Below are positions 53,694 through 61,450 of a stretch of DNA of 64,000 nt, piece by piece. A model generated the notes under the pieces. The model was given only the letters and a program-made list of their open reading frames with translations, was not told where the DNA came from and did no database searches. How positions within the stretch are numbered: position 1 is the first letter of the stretch; the number at the start of each line of letters is the position of its first letter. Source of the stretch: Sphingomonas faeni (GTDB lineage: Bacteria; Pseudomonadota; Alphaproteobacteria; Sphingomonadales; Sphingomonadaceae); assembly GCF_003053745.1 (NCBI RefSeq), contig NZ_QAYE01000003.1, forward strand, positions 306,758-370,757, given 5' to 3'. Both the position numbers and the translations under genes were made by a program.

Positions 53694-55022
53694 ATGGTCT
53701 CGAAGGTTCGGAACGCGACGGAAGCCAAGGCATGGGAGGCCACCGACAAGCGCCAAGAAATCGCGGTCGATGGAACAAAGAACCTTTATCTGGTGATCCA
53801 ACCTAACCCCAGCGCGAAGAAATCGTGGGCTTGGCGAGCGCGTCGGATCGGGGAGCCGGGGACGGTGAAGGTCACGCTCGGGAGCCTCGACACGCATTCC
53901 TTCAAGCAGGCGGTGGATTGGTCGGTGGACCTAACGCGCGCCCGCGATCTGGGGGAGGATACCAAGGCTGCGAAGGCCGAACGGGAAGCGCAGGCCGAAG
54001 CTGCCAAGCAGGCTTTGGAGGCAACGCAGGCCAAGACAGCCGATTGGTTTTGGCGCGAGCTTTACCACCCCCGGTTCGTCTCGGTTTTGGAGGACAAGCG
54101 CGAAACCGAACGCATGTGGAAGACCGCCATCAAGCCCGCCATCGGTCACCTTCCGCTTGCAGATATCGACCACGATCATCTTGCCAACATGATAGAGAAA
54201 GTCCGCACGACCGCTCCCGTCACAGCCAACCGGCTGACCACGATGGTGAAGACGATGTTCAAGCGCTCGGTGTCAAGCCTTCGAACCCAAACCGGGCTCA
54301 AGGTCGATCCAGCGCAACATCTGGTGAAGCCGACGAACGAGGATCGAACCCGCAAGCAGCGCGTGTTGGATCGTCGGGAGCTTGGCTACCTGTTGGCGGC
54401 GCTCGATGGCTTGAACGGGAAGGGCTACCGCGCGGTCTACGCTCGCGCGCTGAAACTCTGTGCCATGACCGGGGTCCGCATTTCGGAAGCGCTCGAAGCG
54501 AGTTGGTCGGAATTCGACCTTGAAGCTGGTCTGTGGTCGATCCCCGATACCCGCACCAAGAATGACCTTCCGCATTTGGTCCCCTTGGTGGGCGAGACTC
54601 TCGACTGGCTGAAATCGTTGAAGGCGAAAGCGACCGGCGACTGGGTGTTCAGCACGAACGGAAAAACGCCCCTGACCGGCACCAGCAAGCCACAGGCGGC
54701 GATGCTGTCGCGCACATCCGCGCTGGCGGAGCGGGACGGTCTGGAACACGAAGTGTGGAGCGCGCACGCCATTCGCCGCACATTCTCGACGCAGATGTCA
54801 GCGATCACTGACGACGATCTGACCCCATCAATTCCGCCCATGGTCGTCGAGGCTCTGTTGAACCACGTCAGCGGGATGAAAGCCGGGGTGGCAGGCGTCT
54901 ATAACAAGCACGCCTACCTGAAAGAAAGGCGGTCAGCGCTCGTCCTGTGGAACGCCCACCTGAAAACGGTCTTGGCGGAAGAACGGGCGCGGGCGTCAGC
55001 AGCGATGAAGGTGGCTGCGTAA
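53694..55022 (+). CDS. int: Tyrosine-type site-specific integrase
   Basis: 442 residues, P4/CP4-57-like integrase that inserts elements into tRNA genes. The N-terminal DNA-binding DUF4102-like arm is EIAVDGTKNLYLVIQPNPS and WRARRIGEPGTVKVTLGSLD. Catalytic set: Arg in CAMTGVRISEALEASWSE, a Lys-bearing beta hairpin (DTRTKNDLPHLVPL), HAIRRTFSTQMS (H-x2-R), the later His in LLNHVSG, and Tyr in VYNKHAYLKERR. GGGGGAGGGAA lies just before the ATG. It starts about 208 bases from the tRNA remnant, as is usual for such elements. Confidence 0.95.
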   Translation: MVSKVRNATEAKAWEATDKRQEIAVDGTKNLYLVIQPNPSAKKSWAWRARRIGEPGTVKVTLGSLDTHSFKQAVDWSVDLTRARDLGEDTKAAKAEREAQAEAAKQALEATQAKTADWFWRELYHPRFVSVLEDKRETERMWKTAIKPAIGHLPLADIDHDHLANMIEKVRTTAPVTANRLTTMVKTMFKRSVSSLRTQTGLKVDPAQHLVKPTNEDRTRKQRVLDRRELGYLLAALDGLNGKGYRAVYARALKLCAMTGVRISEALEASWSEFDLEAGLWSIPDTRTKNDLPHLVPLVGETLDWLKSLKAKATGDWVFSTNGKTPLTGTSKPQAAMLSRTSALAERDGLEHEVWSAHAIRRTFSTQMSAITDDDLTPSIPPMVVEALLNHVSGMKAGVAGVYNKHAYLKERRSALVLWNAHLKTVLAEERARASAAMKVAA

Positions 55023-55188
55023 AATATACTTTTCTGACCAAGAGGCATCAGGAGCCATCAGGGGGCATTAAATCGGATTAGAAGCGTCAGCGCGGGCAAG
55101 AACCGGGTCTTGTCGATTCAGAGATCGCCGGATATTGCCGGAGGCGGGAGGCCACCCCGAAACGAATTTTTCGCCGGAGGTGGGTCCA

Positions 55189-55350
55189 ATGAACCAACAT
55201 CAAGCATCGGTGCTGAACCGTCTGACCGACAAGGGCGGTCCCGGTTGGACGGTCCTTGCGCTCGCCATCATGTATCGCTGGTCGATTGTCGGGACCATTG
55301 GCGGAACAGGTGCGATCGTTGCTGGCGTGAAAGCTCTTGGATGGATTTGA
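55189..55350 (+). CDS. Hypothetical 53-residue membrane peptide
   Basis: CCGGAGGTGGG lies just before the ATG at 55189. The peptide has a short polar start (MNQHQASVLNRLTDKGGPGW) and a hydrophobic C-terminal part (TVLALAIMYRWSIVGTIGGT, then GAIVAGVKALGWI) that would span the membrane once or twice. It resembles the 47-residue peptide encoded at 55746 in its Met-Asn start, size and layout. No family recognised; toxin, holin-like or phage-inhibitory small proteins are possible identities but this is inference. Confidence 0.6.
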   Translation: MNQHQASVLNRLTDKGGPGWTVLALAIMYRWSIVGTIGGTGAIVAGVKALGWI

Positions 55351-55509
55351 TCAGGGTTTCTGGCGACCCTGAATGCGGCCGTATTCATCCGGGAGAACCT
55401 TCGACGCTTCCACCGACGCTTCGTCGAATGTCAGCCCGCTATCCATCCCGCGTTTAATCATGACGCGGATGTGGTCGAGGTCTTCTTTTTTCTGTGAACG
55501 CTTCGGCAT
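55351..55509 (-). CDS. Hypothetical small basic-acidic protein, 52 residues
   Basis: Reads MPKRSQKKEDLDHIRVMIKR, then GMDSGLTFDEASVEASKVLP and ends QGRQKP. GGGAGACC precedes the ATG. Its stop codon directly abuts the stop of the convergent 53-residue membrane peptide gene. The helical, charged character could suit an antitoxin-like or DNA-binding small protein; no family match is claimed. Confidence 0.55.
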   Translation of the reverse strand: MPKRSQKKEDLDHIRVMIKRGMDSGLTFDEASVEASKVLPDEYGRIQGRQKP

Positions 55510-55745
55510 AATGGTCTCCCTAATCGTCAGCGTATGTAACGAGCGTCAGCGGCGTTGAAGGAAGGTGGGTCGTTCGACCAACTTTTCGCGTGTTTTTAAT
55601 CACAGCCGCGAACCAACTTCGTCTGATCAGCATCGTTAACAAATTTCCCGTTGACGCCGACCCCGCAAAGTGGTCCCACGCCCGTAGGGCTAATCGCCTT
55701 TCCTACCACAGCCATAGACCTTTTTTGTAAGGATGGTTGTGTCCA

Positions 55746-55889
55746 ATGAACAAGTTTCAGGCTTTGGTGGAAATCGTGAAAGCGACCCCACCCGAACACC
55801 GGTCCCGAAACGCTCTATTTGCCATCGTCGTCGTAGCGCTTCCGGCAACGGCTACCGTTGCGGGTGTGGTGACCGCGCTACTCCGCTGA
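55746..55889 (+). CDS. Hypothetical 47-residue membrane peptide
   Basis: Too short for most gene callers. TAAGGATGG lies ten bases before the ATG. Reads MNKFQALVEIVKATPPEHRS followed by one membrane helix (LFAIVVVALPATATVAGVVT) and ends ALLR. Same plan as the 53-residue peptide at 55189: short amphipathic start then a single hydrophobic helix. Function unknown. Confidence 0.5.
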   Translation: MNKFQALVEIVKATPPEHRSRNALFAIVVVALPATATVAGVVTALLR

Positions 55890-55896
55890 CGCTGTT

Positions 55897-56316
55897 CTAT
55901 CGCTGAATGAAGTTCAGGAACCGTCGATACATAGTCCGGTCAGCTTCCCAAGCCGCACGCACCGCAAAGTCGGCGGAACGATGGTAGATAGCGCGATAGA
56001 TTTCTTTAGCCGCTGCTGCATCATCGCTGGGTAAATCACCAATTTCAGTGGCTTCGACCTTGCCATATTTGATGGCGGTCTCGAACAGAACCAAGTCGTC
56101 CTCGATAGCGAGGCATCCACCCCATCGGGCGGATAGTGCTTGATGTTCACTGTATCCGTCTTTCAGATATTCAATCGCATTCAGACGCTCTTGGCGACGA
56201 AGGTAGGTTTCATCCTTTCCCTCGCGTTTCAGCACTGCGATGAACATAAAACCTTTGGCGGCAAAATAGAAATCCGGCTGTGGTTTCCGGTTGAAGACAG
56301 CATTCAGGATGCCCAT
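55897..56316 (-). CDS. Hypothetical protein, 139 residues
   Basis: AGGAAAG precedes the ATG at 56316. Visible blocks: FNRKPQPDFYFAAKGFMFIA, RRQERLNAIEYLKDGYSEHQ, EDDLVLFETAIKYGKVEATE, and IYHRSADFAVRAAWEADRTM. It is soluble and mixed alpha/beta in look, with no signal peptide or membrane helix. AT-richer than core genes. I do not recognise a family; it belongs to the island cargo. Confidence 0.6.
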   Translation of the reverse strand: MGILNAVFNRKPQPDFYFAAKGFMFIAVLKREGKDETYLRRQERLNAIEYLKDGYSEHQALSARWGGCLAIEDDLVLFETAIKYGKVEATEIGDLPSDDAAAAKEIYRAIYHRSADFAVRAAWEADRTMYRRFLNFIQR

Positions 56317-56375
56317 CGCTCGCGTCTTTCCTGCGTTGAAGACTGTCCGCCTAACCCCACAGAGGATGGAGCGCT

Positions 56376-56570
56376 ATGTTCCATTTCTGGATAGGTAGGA
56401 AACCCACCGGAGGGATTGGTATCGACCTCCGGTGGATCGTCGAGCATGACGCGAAGGAGCAACGCGGCACATTCTTATTTATTACCGCGCCGCGTCAGCC
56501 TGACCCGGCTCCGACCCGCAACGCGAACAGCACCGCGTCATCCCTGAATTCCATCGACATCATCGCGTGA
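56376..56570 (+). CDS. Possible small protein, 64 residues
   Basis: GGATGGAGCG lies just before the ATG and the reading MFHFWIGRKPTGGIGIDLRW is protein-like, but the last 76 bases overlap the end of a better supported minus-strand gene and the C-terminus is Ser/Asn/Thr-rich low complexity. Kept only as a candidate. Confidence 0.3.
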   Translation: MFHFWIGRKPTGGIGIDLRWIVEHDAKEQRGTFLFITAPRQPDPAPTRNANSTASSLNSIDIIA

Positions 56571-56887
56571 CCGTCGAGGGTGAACCATAATTCGTGGCGT
56601 CCATTTACCGTGTCGGCGATGGCTGACCGCAGCGCTGACGGTAGATCAGACGTCTCCGTGGCGATGGTCGCTCCGGTTAGCGAGACGGGTAGCGCGACCG
56701 GGAAGGGCAGGGTGGGGGAACTGTTCAGCAGCCCGTTACTGACCATCGTTGCGCGTTCGATCCGTTTCAGTTCATCGACAAGCTCGGTGCGCGGCTTGCG
56801 CGCCATGCTTGCCAAGACCAGCGCCGCCGTAGCCTTCGCCCGCTGCGTTCCCAGATCGTGCGCGGTGCTTGTGATGTCAGCGGTCAT
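56495..56887 (-). CDS. Hypothetical protein, 130 residues
   Basis: Start at the ATG ending 56887 with GGAGGGTG upstream, overlapping the stop of the preceding small membrane gene by four bases (ATGA). Reads HDLGTQRAKATAALVLASMA, ELVDELKRIERATMVSNGLL and LWFTLDGHAMMSMEFRDDAV. An N-terminal helical half and a C-terminal beta half are suggested. No family recognised. Translational coupling to a small membrane protein suggests that the two work together. Confidence 0.6.
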   Translation of the reverse strand: MTADITSTAHDLGTQRAKATAALVLASMARKPRTELVDELKRIERATMVSNGLLNSSPTLPFPVALPVSLTGATIATETSDLPSALRSAIADTVNGRHELWFTLDGHAMMSMEFRDDAVLFALRVGAGSG

Positions 56888-57054
56888 CGCGACACCCTCC
56901 AAATCAGCGCGTGGAGGTCACACAGCGCCACCACCGCTATTGTCAGTGCGATCTTCCACCCAAGGGTCAGGGCGACTGGTGGGGCTCCCAGCGCGGTTGC
57001 GAGGGCGACAAGAATCATGGCGGGTATGATTGCTCGGATGATGGCGGACAGCAT
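56884..57054 (-). CDS. Hypothetical small two-helix membrane protein, 56 residues
   Basis: AAGGAG precedes the ATG at 57054 by five bases. Two hydrophobic segments, IPAMILVALATALGAPPVAL and IALTIAVVALCDLHALIW, make up nearly all of it. It is coupled by a 4-base overlap to the 130-residue protein downstream and has a terminator hairpin directly upstream of its ribosome site. Function unknown. Confidence 0.6.
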   Translation of the reverse strand: MLSAIIRAIIPAMILVALATALGAPPVALTLGWKIALTIAVVALCDLHALIWRVSR

Positions 57055-57073
57055 TGACGGCTCCTTAAAGAAA

Positions 57074-57102
57074 AAGACCCGACGCAGTAGAGGTCGGGTC
57101 TT
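57074..57102 (-). terminator. Minus-strand intrinsic terminator or attenuator
   Basis: AAGACCCGAC/GTCGGGTCTT, a perfect 10-bp stem with a 9-base loop; read on the minus strand it continues into TTTTTCTTTAAGGAG, a T-rich tail that runs into the ribosome site of the next small gene. It could end AbiTii gene transcription or act as an attenuator for the small gene. Confidence 0.7.
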
Positions 57103-57231
57103 CGGTTCTTCACAGGAGTGAATGCTAAAACTCGTCGTCGGTTCTTCTACCACCTCGATAGAAGTATTTAGCTCGGCAGTCCGAACCGGTGCGCCGTCTG
57201 ATTGTGAGATGAAGCGCGTCGCATTGTGGTG

Positions 57232-58110
57232 CTACGCAGGAAGGTAGGCGCTCAATGCGGGCAGGAAGGGAGCCACTATCGTCATGTAGCTTGCTGCATT
57301 TGTCAGGAAGGCGGTGTAACTCTGTTTGAAGGCGCTGGTATTCTTGCTGGCATTCATCTGTTTAATGAGTTCGAGCAGCGCTTCACGGTCTGTGGCGTTG
57401 TCGATGTTATTCGTCACTGCGCTTTGAAGCTGTTCGAATACATCGATTTCGAGCGAGTTCGACGATGCATCAACCCCACCGATCATGGTTCGATTCTGAT
57501 GTCCATTCTGGTCGCCCTGATGGAAATTGCCGTAGTTCGTAATATGAACATTAGGCGCGACATCAGCCGCTTTTTTCTTTTCTTCCACGCTGAAACTCAC
57601 TCCTTCTCCGAGAATGCCTTCGGCTTCCAGATCGATTGCCCAATCAAGGACAAGGTTTCGGACGGTATCTACGACGCCGACGAGAACATTCTTGCTGAAA
57701 TGGACTTTATAGACCTCCCCGGCCCCATTTTTTGCCAGACCCTTTGCAAGCTTCAAATCGATCGGCATAACGATGGTCACGCCTTCTGCGTTAATCAGGG
57801 ATTCGAGGCTCCCGATGGGTTCACGGAAGAAAGATGTGGACAGCACTGCTATCATATACGGATCGCCGTGCGCCAAGTAGGTGCCACGGTAGGGGGAGTA
57901 GCCCATAAGTTGGCCGCTCGCGATCCTGTAGCGAGGAGCGCCGTCATAGTCGCAGGTGAAGCCGTTTAGCTCGCGCTCCACCCATTCGAGCGTGTCGGAT
58001 AGTTTGAGCTTTGCCGCCGCCAGTTTCACCCGGCGCAATAGGTCCACAACAGGAACGGTGCGATCCAACGCCCCTGCCTGAATTTCCTCAACCAAGCTCA
58101 ATGCGTTCAC
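57232..58110 (-). CDS. AbiTii domain protein (abortive infection candidate)
   Basis: 292 residues. The N-terminal domain matches AbiTii: LSLVEEIQAGALDRTVPVVD, LLRRVKLAAAKLKLSDTLEW with VERELNGFT, then APRYRIASGQLMGYSPYRGT. The middle to C-terminal part has VHITNYGNFHQGDQNGHQN, then a helical region (FEQLQSAVTNNIDNATDREA) and a hydrophobic end (YMTIVAPFLPALSAYLP) that may insert in membrane. AbiTii was defined computationally in abortive-infection and conflict contexts; its activity is not established. Start is a GTG; a TTG three codons later has better ribosome-site spacing. Divergent from a gene of the paralogue pair A/B. Confidence 0.75.
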   Translation of the reverse strand: MNALSLVEEIQAGALDRTVPVVDLLRRVKLAAAKLKLSDTLEWVERELNGFTCDYDGAPRYRIASGQLMGYSPYRGTYLAHGDPYMIAVLSTSFFREPIGSLESLINAEGVTIVMPIDLKLAKGLAKNGAGEVYKVHFSKNVLVGVVDTVRNLVLDWAIDLEAEGILGEGVSFSVEEKKKAADVAPNVHITNYGNFHQGDQNGHQNRTMIGGVDASSNSLEIDVFEQLQSAVTNNIDNATDREALLELIKQMNASKNTSAFKQSYTAFLTNAASYMTIVAPFLPALSAYLPA

Positions 58111-58234
58111 TCCCCCGTAGGATGAATAATATAGGAGGGGGGCGTCGAGGCACCAAGCCCGGACGATGCAACGACTTTGCCCTTCAACGCCGGTTCACGA
58201 GCACTATATCAAAGTCGTCTCAACGGGGGTGCTT

Positions 58235-58714
58235 GTGCCAAAAACTACCGAAGAATTGATCGCCGAAATGAAGACGCGTTCTGACACAGCGAACTCTGCG
58301 AAAGAAATTGAGCGTCTTGCTTCGGAAAAGGCGCAAGCCGCTGCGGTCGTCGCTAAAGCAAATAATGAACGTGAGTGGGAGCGGATCAAGATGCTCGTGG
58401 ATAACGAGATTGTTTCACTGAACGAGGCGTTGAGCGCGACAGGGGTCAAGCTGTCGATGCGCGAGCAGCGCAATTCAGCCATGAGCAACGCCCTCCCGAT
58501 ATTTAGAATAAGCGTTGGTGGTAATAAGGATGCGTTTAAGCATCAATATGTTGCTGTATTGAACCGGACCCATGACGGTAAGTTGCATGTGGTCTACCAG
58601 AATGACCGAAATCCCGGTTCAAACCCGAGGGTAACCTTCGAACTCGTCACTACGAAGGACACCGAAGTAGGACTGATGTTCAATCGGCTGCTGGAATTAA
58701 TCAACGAGGATTAG
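58235..58714 (+). CDS. Hypothetical protein, paralogue A of an island pair
   Basis: 159 residues with a GTG start and GGGGGTG upstream. N-terminus PKTTEELIAEMKTRSDTANS leads into a coiled coil (AKEIERLASEKAQAAAVVAK), then EWERIKMLVDNEIVSLNEAL, a beta-rich middle (YVAVLNRTHDGKLHVVYQND) and an ending helix FNRLLELINED. Matches the protein at 62372-62845 over its whole length in order of these segments. No known family recognised. It stands 124 bases divergent from the AbiTii gene. Confidence 0.65.
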   Translation: MPKTTEELIAEMKTRSDTANSAKEIERLASEKAQAAAVVAKANNEREWERIKMLVDNEIVSLNEALSATGVKLSMREQRNSAMSNALPIFRISVGGNKDAFKHQYVAVLNRTHDGKLHVVYQNDRNPGSNPRVTFELVTTKDTEVGLMFNRLLELINED

Positions 58715-58780
58715 CGTCGTATCCAGTTGCGGGGCATGGTTACAGCCATGGCGTCGGTCAACGGTAAAGGTGGGAGGAGG

Positions 58781-59374
58781 CTACGAGACCTGCGGTCCCG
58801 ATGCGCGCACAATCTCGATCGCCTCCTCGACGTGTCCGGTATTGATCCTCATTGTCCACATCAGGGGCCCATCTGGCGTATCCCGGTAAGGCGGGCGATA
58901 GAAATGATCGGTGCGTATGTCCGCCAGCTTCGGTGCGCTCCTGATACTGTGATGTTTCAGCACATTGTTCAGGTGGTTCAGCATTACGAGGTCAGGGCTG
59001 ATCGGGTGTTTTTCCGCCGATGCTTCCAGCAGCACGTCGAACCCGTGCTTTGGTTCGAACATTCCTGTCCAGCTTCGCGCTGATCGCTCCCAGTAGTGGA
59101 ATGCGCTGGTGATGAACGCCTTGCGCACTTCGCGCGCGGCGTATCCTACCTGAATTTCGGCATGGGCAAGGCTGTGCAGCGTGCTGTGCGTCAGACACCC
59201 ATCTTCGTCATATTCGTCGTCGTCCTCGCCGCTTTGCATGTAGTTCAGGTATTCCGCACCAGCTTTCCGTTCCGCTTCTCGCAAGGTGGTGATTGACGCT
59301 TGGAAGGCATCACGGATGCTGTCGACGCCTGACTGGTAGGCGAACGCGTGGAAGCTGTCGGGGAGTAGGACCAT
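58781..59374 (-). CDS. Hypothetical protein with HEPN-like features
   Basis: 197 residues, all-helical in look. ITSAFHYWERSARSWTGMFE and the following LVMLNHLNNVLKHHSIRSAP resemble the helix pairs and the late Asn-x-Leu-Lys-His motif of HEPN-type and related abortive-infection proteins. An acidic run (SGEDDDEYDEDG) interrupts the first half. No clear R-x4-6-H motif is seen, so HEPN assignment is tentative. The family is otherwise unknown to me. Convergent with paralogue A. Confidence 0.55.
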   Translation of the reverse strand: MVLLPDSFHAFAYQSGVDSIRDAFQASITTLREAERKAGAEYLNYMQSGEDDDEYDEDGCLTHSTLHSLAHAEIQVGYAAREVRKAFITSAFHYWERSARSWTGMFEPKHGFDVLLEASAEKHPISPDLVMLNHLNNVLKHHSIRSAPKLADIRTDHFYRPPYRDTPDGPLMWTMRINTGHVEEAIEIVRASGPQVS

Positions 59375-59542
59375 CCGGGGATCATAGGAGCGGCGGGTAA
59401 GGGATCAACCGTCAGTGGTCAGTCCTATTCGAAGTCAGTGCAAGCGATCTCGAGAGCAGGGCATCATATCGTCATTTCTTATTACCCCGCCTATGCTCGG
59501 GGCAACGGCCCATAAAATGGGTGCGACAAGGGAGCGCCTACT

Positions 59543-60016
59543 ATGATGCTAATAGCCGCGATGATCGCAGGCGCGACCGTCCCAGCGCCGACGCTTTGGC
59601 AAAATACGCAGGTGGGGATGACCTACGCAGAAGTAAAGCGAGCGCAGCCAGAAGCGGTCGAGCCAGCAAAGCCCTCGACATTGAATGACGGCGCGTCGTG
59701 CCAGTTGTCATTGCCCAAGTTCGAAGTAAACAACGACCCTTACACCGTCTGTTTTTTCTTCAAGAATGGAGCGTTGTCACAGGTCATGCTGACAGCCAAC
59801 GGCGACCCATATGAATCGCAATTTCGAGGCATCGTCACCGCGTTGCGCGTCAAGTATGGCCCGGAGGTTGACCTACACCAGTCGTCACTTGGGTATGAAG
59901 CCGACTGGATGACGAAGCAAGGTGTAAATGTATCCGTCACCTACTTCAACAAGTTGGGAAATCTGCTAAATATAAACTATCAAATTCGACTGGCAAAGGA
60001 AGCAGATCGTCTTTAA
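59543..60016 (+). CDS. Hypothetical secreted protein, SmpA/BamE-like segment
   Basis: 157 residues with a short signal peptide (MMLIAAMIAGATVPAP). VGMTYAEVKRAQPEA resembles the start of the SmpA/BamE-like domain (GMT-x2-E/V) found in many small periplasmic proteins. Two cysteines (GASCQLSLPK and YTVCFFFKNG) could pair. The rest is beta-rich (WMTKQGVNVSVTYFNKLGNL). GGGAGCGCC precedes tandem ATG codons. Island cargo; function unknown. Confidence 0.55.
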   Translation: MMLIAAMIAGATVPAPTLWQNTQVGMTYAEVKRAQPEAVEPAKPSTLNDGASCQLSLPKFEVNNDPYTVCFFFKNGALSQVMLTANGDPYESQFRGIVTALRVKYGPEVDLHQSSLGYEADWMTKQGVNVSVTYFNKLGNLLNINYQIRLAKEADRL

Positions 60017-60527
60017 TTAGTGACAGGACATTAGGGAATCTGGTATAAATAAGACTAAGAGCAGATAATACTGTCAAATAGTCCCGACAGATGACGGGGG
60101 ATGCGCTGTCTACCAGTGCGGTGACTCTCCGGAGATGGCCTTGATTTCCGTGAGACGGGCTTTGCGATTTTAATGAGGGTGGCTCTGACATAGCGTCAAC
60201 CGCCCGCGTCCACCCGGTCAGAGTTCAACAGGCGGCTTGGTGGACGAAAGCGCAACCGCGCACCCGACGATGGGCAACCCTAACACGGATAAGTCCCAAG
60301 TAGAGTGCGGTGGGGGAAGGACAACCGGGCGTCCGCCTTTCCTGCAATCACCGCAAGCCGACAGTTTCAAAACCGCAAGATGAAACCCTTCTACTCCCCT
60401 CCACTATTTGAGCATAGGCCCTATAAGGGTCTTGGATATCTGATAGGTCACTGACCCTGTATCCTTTGTATAAGCCTCGAATGGTGGGGGGGAGTAGAGG
60501 TGTGTCTTCCGAAGATGAAGCATACAG

Positions 60528-60548
60528 AATGCTGATCAGATCAGCATT
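60528..60548. repeat. Perfect 10-bp inverted repeat around one base
   Basis: AATGCTGATC and GATCAGCATT flank a single A. The symmetry and short centre suggest an operator or a recombinase-type site more than an RNA hairpin. Confidence 0.55.
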
Positions 60549-60598
60549 TGAGGATTAACGACAGATAGCTATCTCTCTACCTCCACATAGCTACGCAT

Positions 60599-60671
60599 CT
60601 CTTGCACGATTGAGCGTAGCGAATGAGGGCAAGAGAAAAGTAGCAGGTGAATGAGCGAAGCGATTTCACCT
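60599..60671. repeat. Two adjacent hairpins sharing a 12-base loop motif
   Basis: Stem CTCTTGC/GCAAGAG (60599-60605, 60629-60635) and stem AGGTGAA/TTCACCT (60645-60651, 60665-60671). The first loop contains TGAGCGTAGCGA and the second TGAGCGAAGCGA. On the minus strand the second hairpin follows the HEPN gene by ten bases and continues into GCTACTTTTCTC, so it may act as its terminator. Confidence 0.55.
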
Positions 60672-60681
60672 ACCTGATAGA

Positions 60682-61341
60682 TCAGACATGATCTGCAACG
60701 AACGCTTCTACCTTAGCTATCATGTCAACCACATCGTCCTTGGTGAACTTGTTTGGATGACCATGTGCCGCATTGTTCCTTATGTCGGCTAATGCCGTGA
60801 TGCGCTTGTTGACCAGCAGATTATATATGCCTGCTTTTGTCAGGTCAGCGTTCATCTTATTCAAACTACCCGGTTCAATCCCTGCGTCCTCGCACAATCG
60901 ACGCATGGTTGTTTCCAGCACCACACCTGCGATGACCGCAGCAGCGACGATGTAGCCCCCCTTCATCAGTTCGTTAGCTTGATCCAACTCGGTGCTGAAC
61001 ACCTCGGCTTGAACCATGCTGCGAACAGAGTTTAGGTAACCGCCGTCAAAGTCTTCCTTTGCGGCGTTGAAGACAGCCCGGACCTGCAATAAGTCCTCAT
61101 GGCTTGTCGAATAACCCCCTCCCTGTTCCTTGTCGACAAAATCCTTGAAGTGGACAGAGTTTTGCCCACAGGCAGTTGCGAGAAGGTGCCGTGCTTTCGT
61201 TTTCCAGTTTGTATATGCCTCGCTATCGACGCGATACCCGCGCGTATATCCACTATCGGAATATGCCTTTGTAGCCTCTACAGCGGCAAGTTGTTCGGTC
61301 AGGTCAGCGAAGCGTCTCGATAGTAGCGATATGTTTGCCAT
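60682..61341 (-). CDS. HEPN-domain protein (candidate RNase effector)
   Basis: 219 residues from the ATG ending 61341. The N-terminal half is helical (SLLSRRFADLTEQLAAVEAT, then YTNWKTKARHLLATACGQNS). The C-terminal half is a HEPN domain: AAAVIAGVVLETTMRRLCED, then NKRITALADIRNNAAHGHPN, containing R-x4-H (RNNAAH), the motif of HEPN ribonucleases and of DUF4145-like domains, and a closing helix DDVVDMIAKVEAFVADHV. HEPN toxins cut RNA in abortive infection and toxin-antitoxin systems. Divergent from the deoxyribosyltransferase-like gene by 109 bases, the usual position for a paired system. Confidence 0.7.
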   Translation of the reverse strand: MANISLLSRRFADLTEQLAAVEATKAYSDSGYTRGYRVDSEAYTNWKTKARHLLATACGQNSVHFKDFVDKEQGGGYSTSHEDLLQVRAVFNAAKEDFDGGYLNSVRSMVQAEVFSTELDQANELMKGGYIVAAAVIAGVVLETTMRRLCEDAGIEPGSLNKMNADLTKAGIYNLLVNKRITALADIRNNAAHGHPNKFTKDDVVDMIAKVEAFVADHV

Positions 61342-61450
61342 ATGCTGGTGGTGGGGCGCTACGGCTGCGTCAGTCAAGAGCCTCCCACGCCTTGACACTG
61401 ACATGCGCTCTGTGGTCGCACCACGGAATAAGCATACTTGGGGACAATGA

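Larger units (their letters stand above)
60017..60681. other. 665-base region without a supported gene
   Basis: No open frame here has both a ribosome site and protein-like composition. It is AT-rich and full of inverted repeats: a 10-bp palindrome pair at 60528-60548 and two hairpins at 60599-60671 are described separately. A promoter, a structured RNA or scars of older insertions are possible contents. Confidence 0.6.

Noticed and set aside
55596..55799. Minus-strand frame of 67 codons
   Set aside because: Antisense to the start of the 47-residue peptide gene and lacking a ribosome site.
59946..60191. Minus-strand frame of 81 codons
   Set aside because: Overlaps the end of the better supported secreted protein gene, no ribosome site, unconvincing composition.
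60300..60410. Short plus-strand frame starting MGNPNTDK
   Set aside because: 37 codons, no ribosome site and no hydrophobic or structured pattern.
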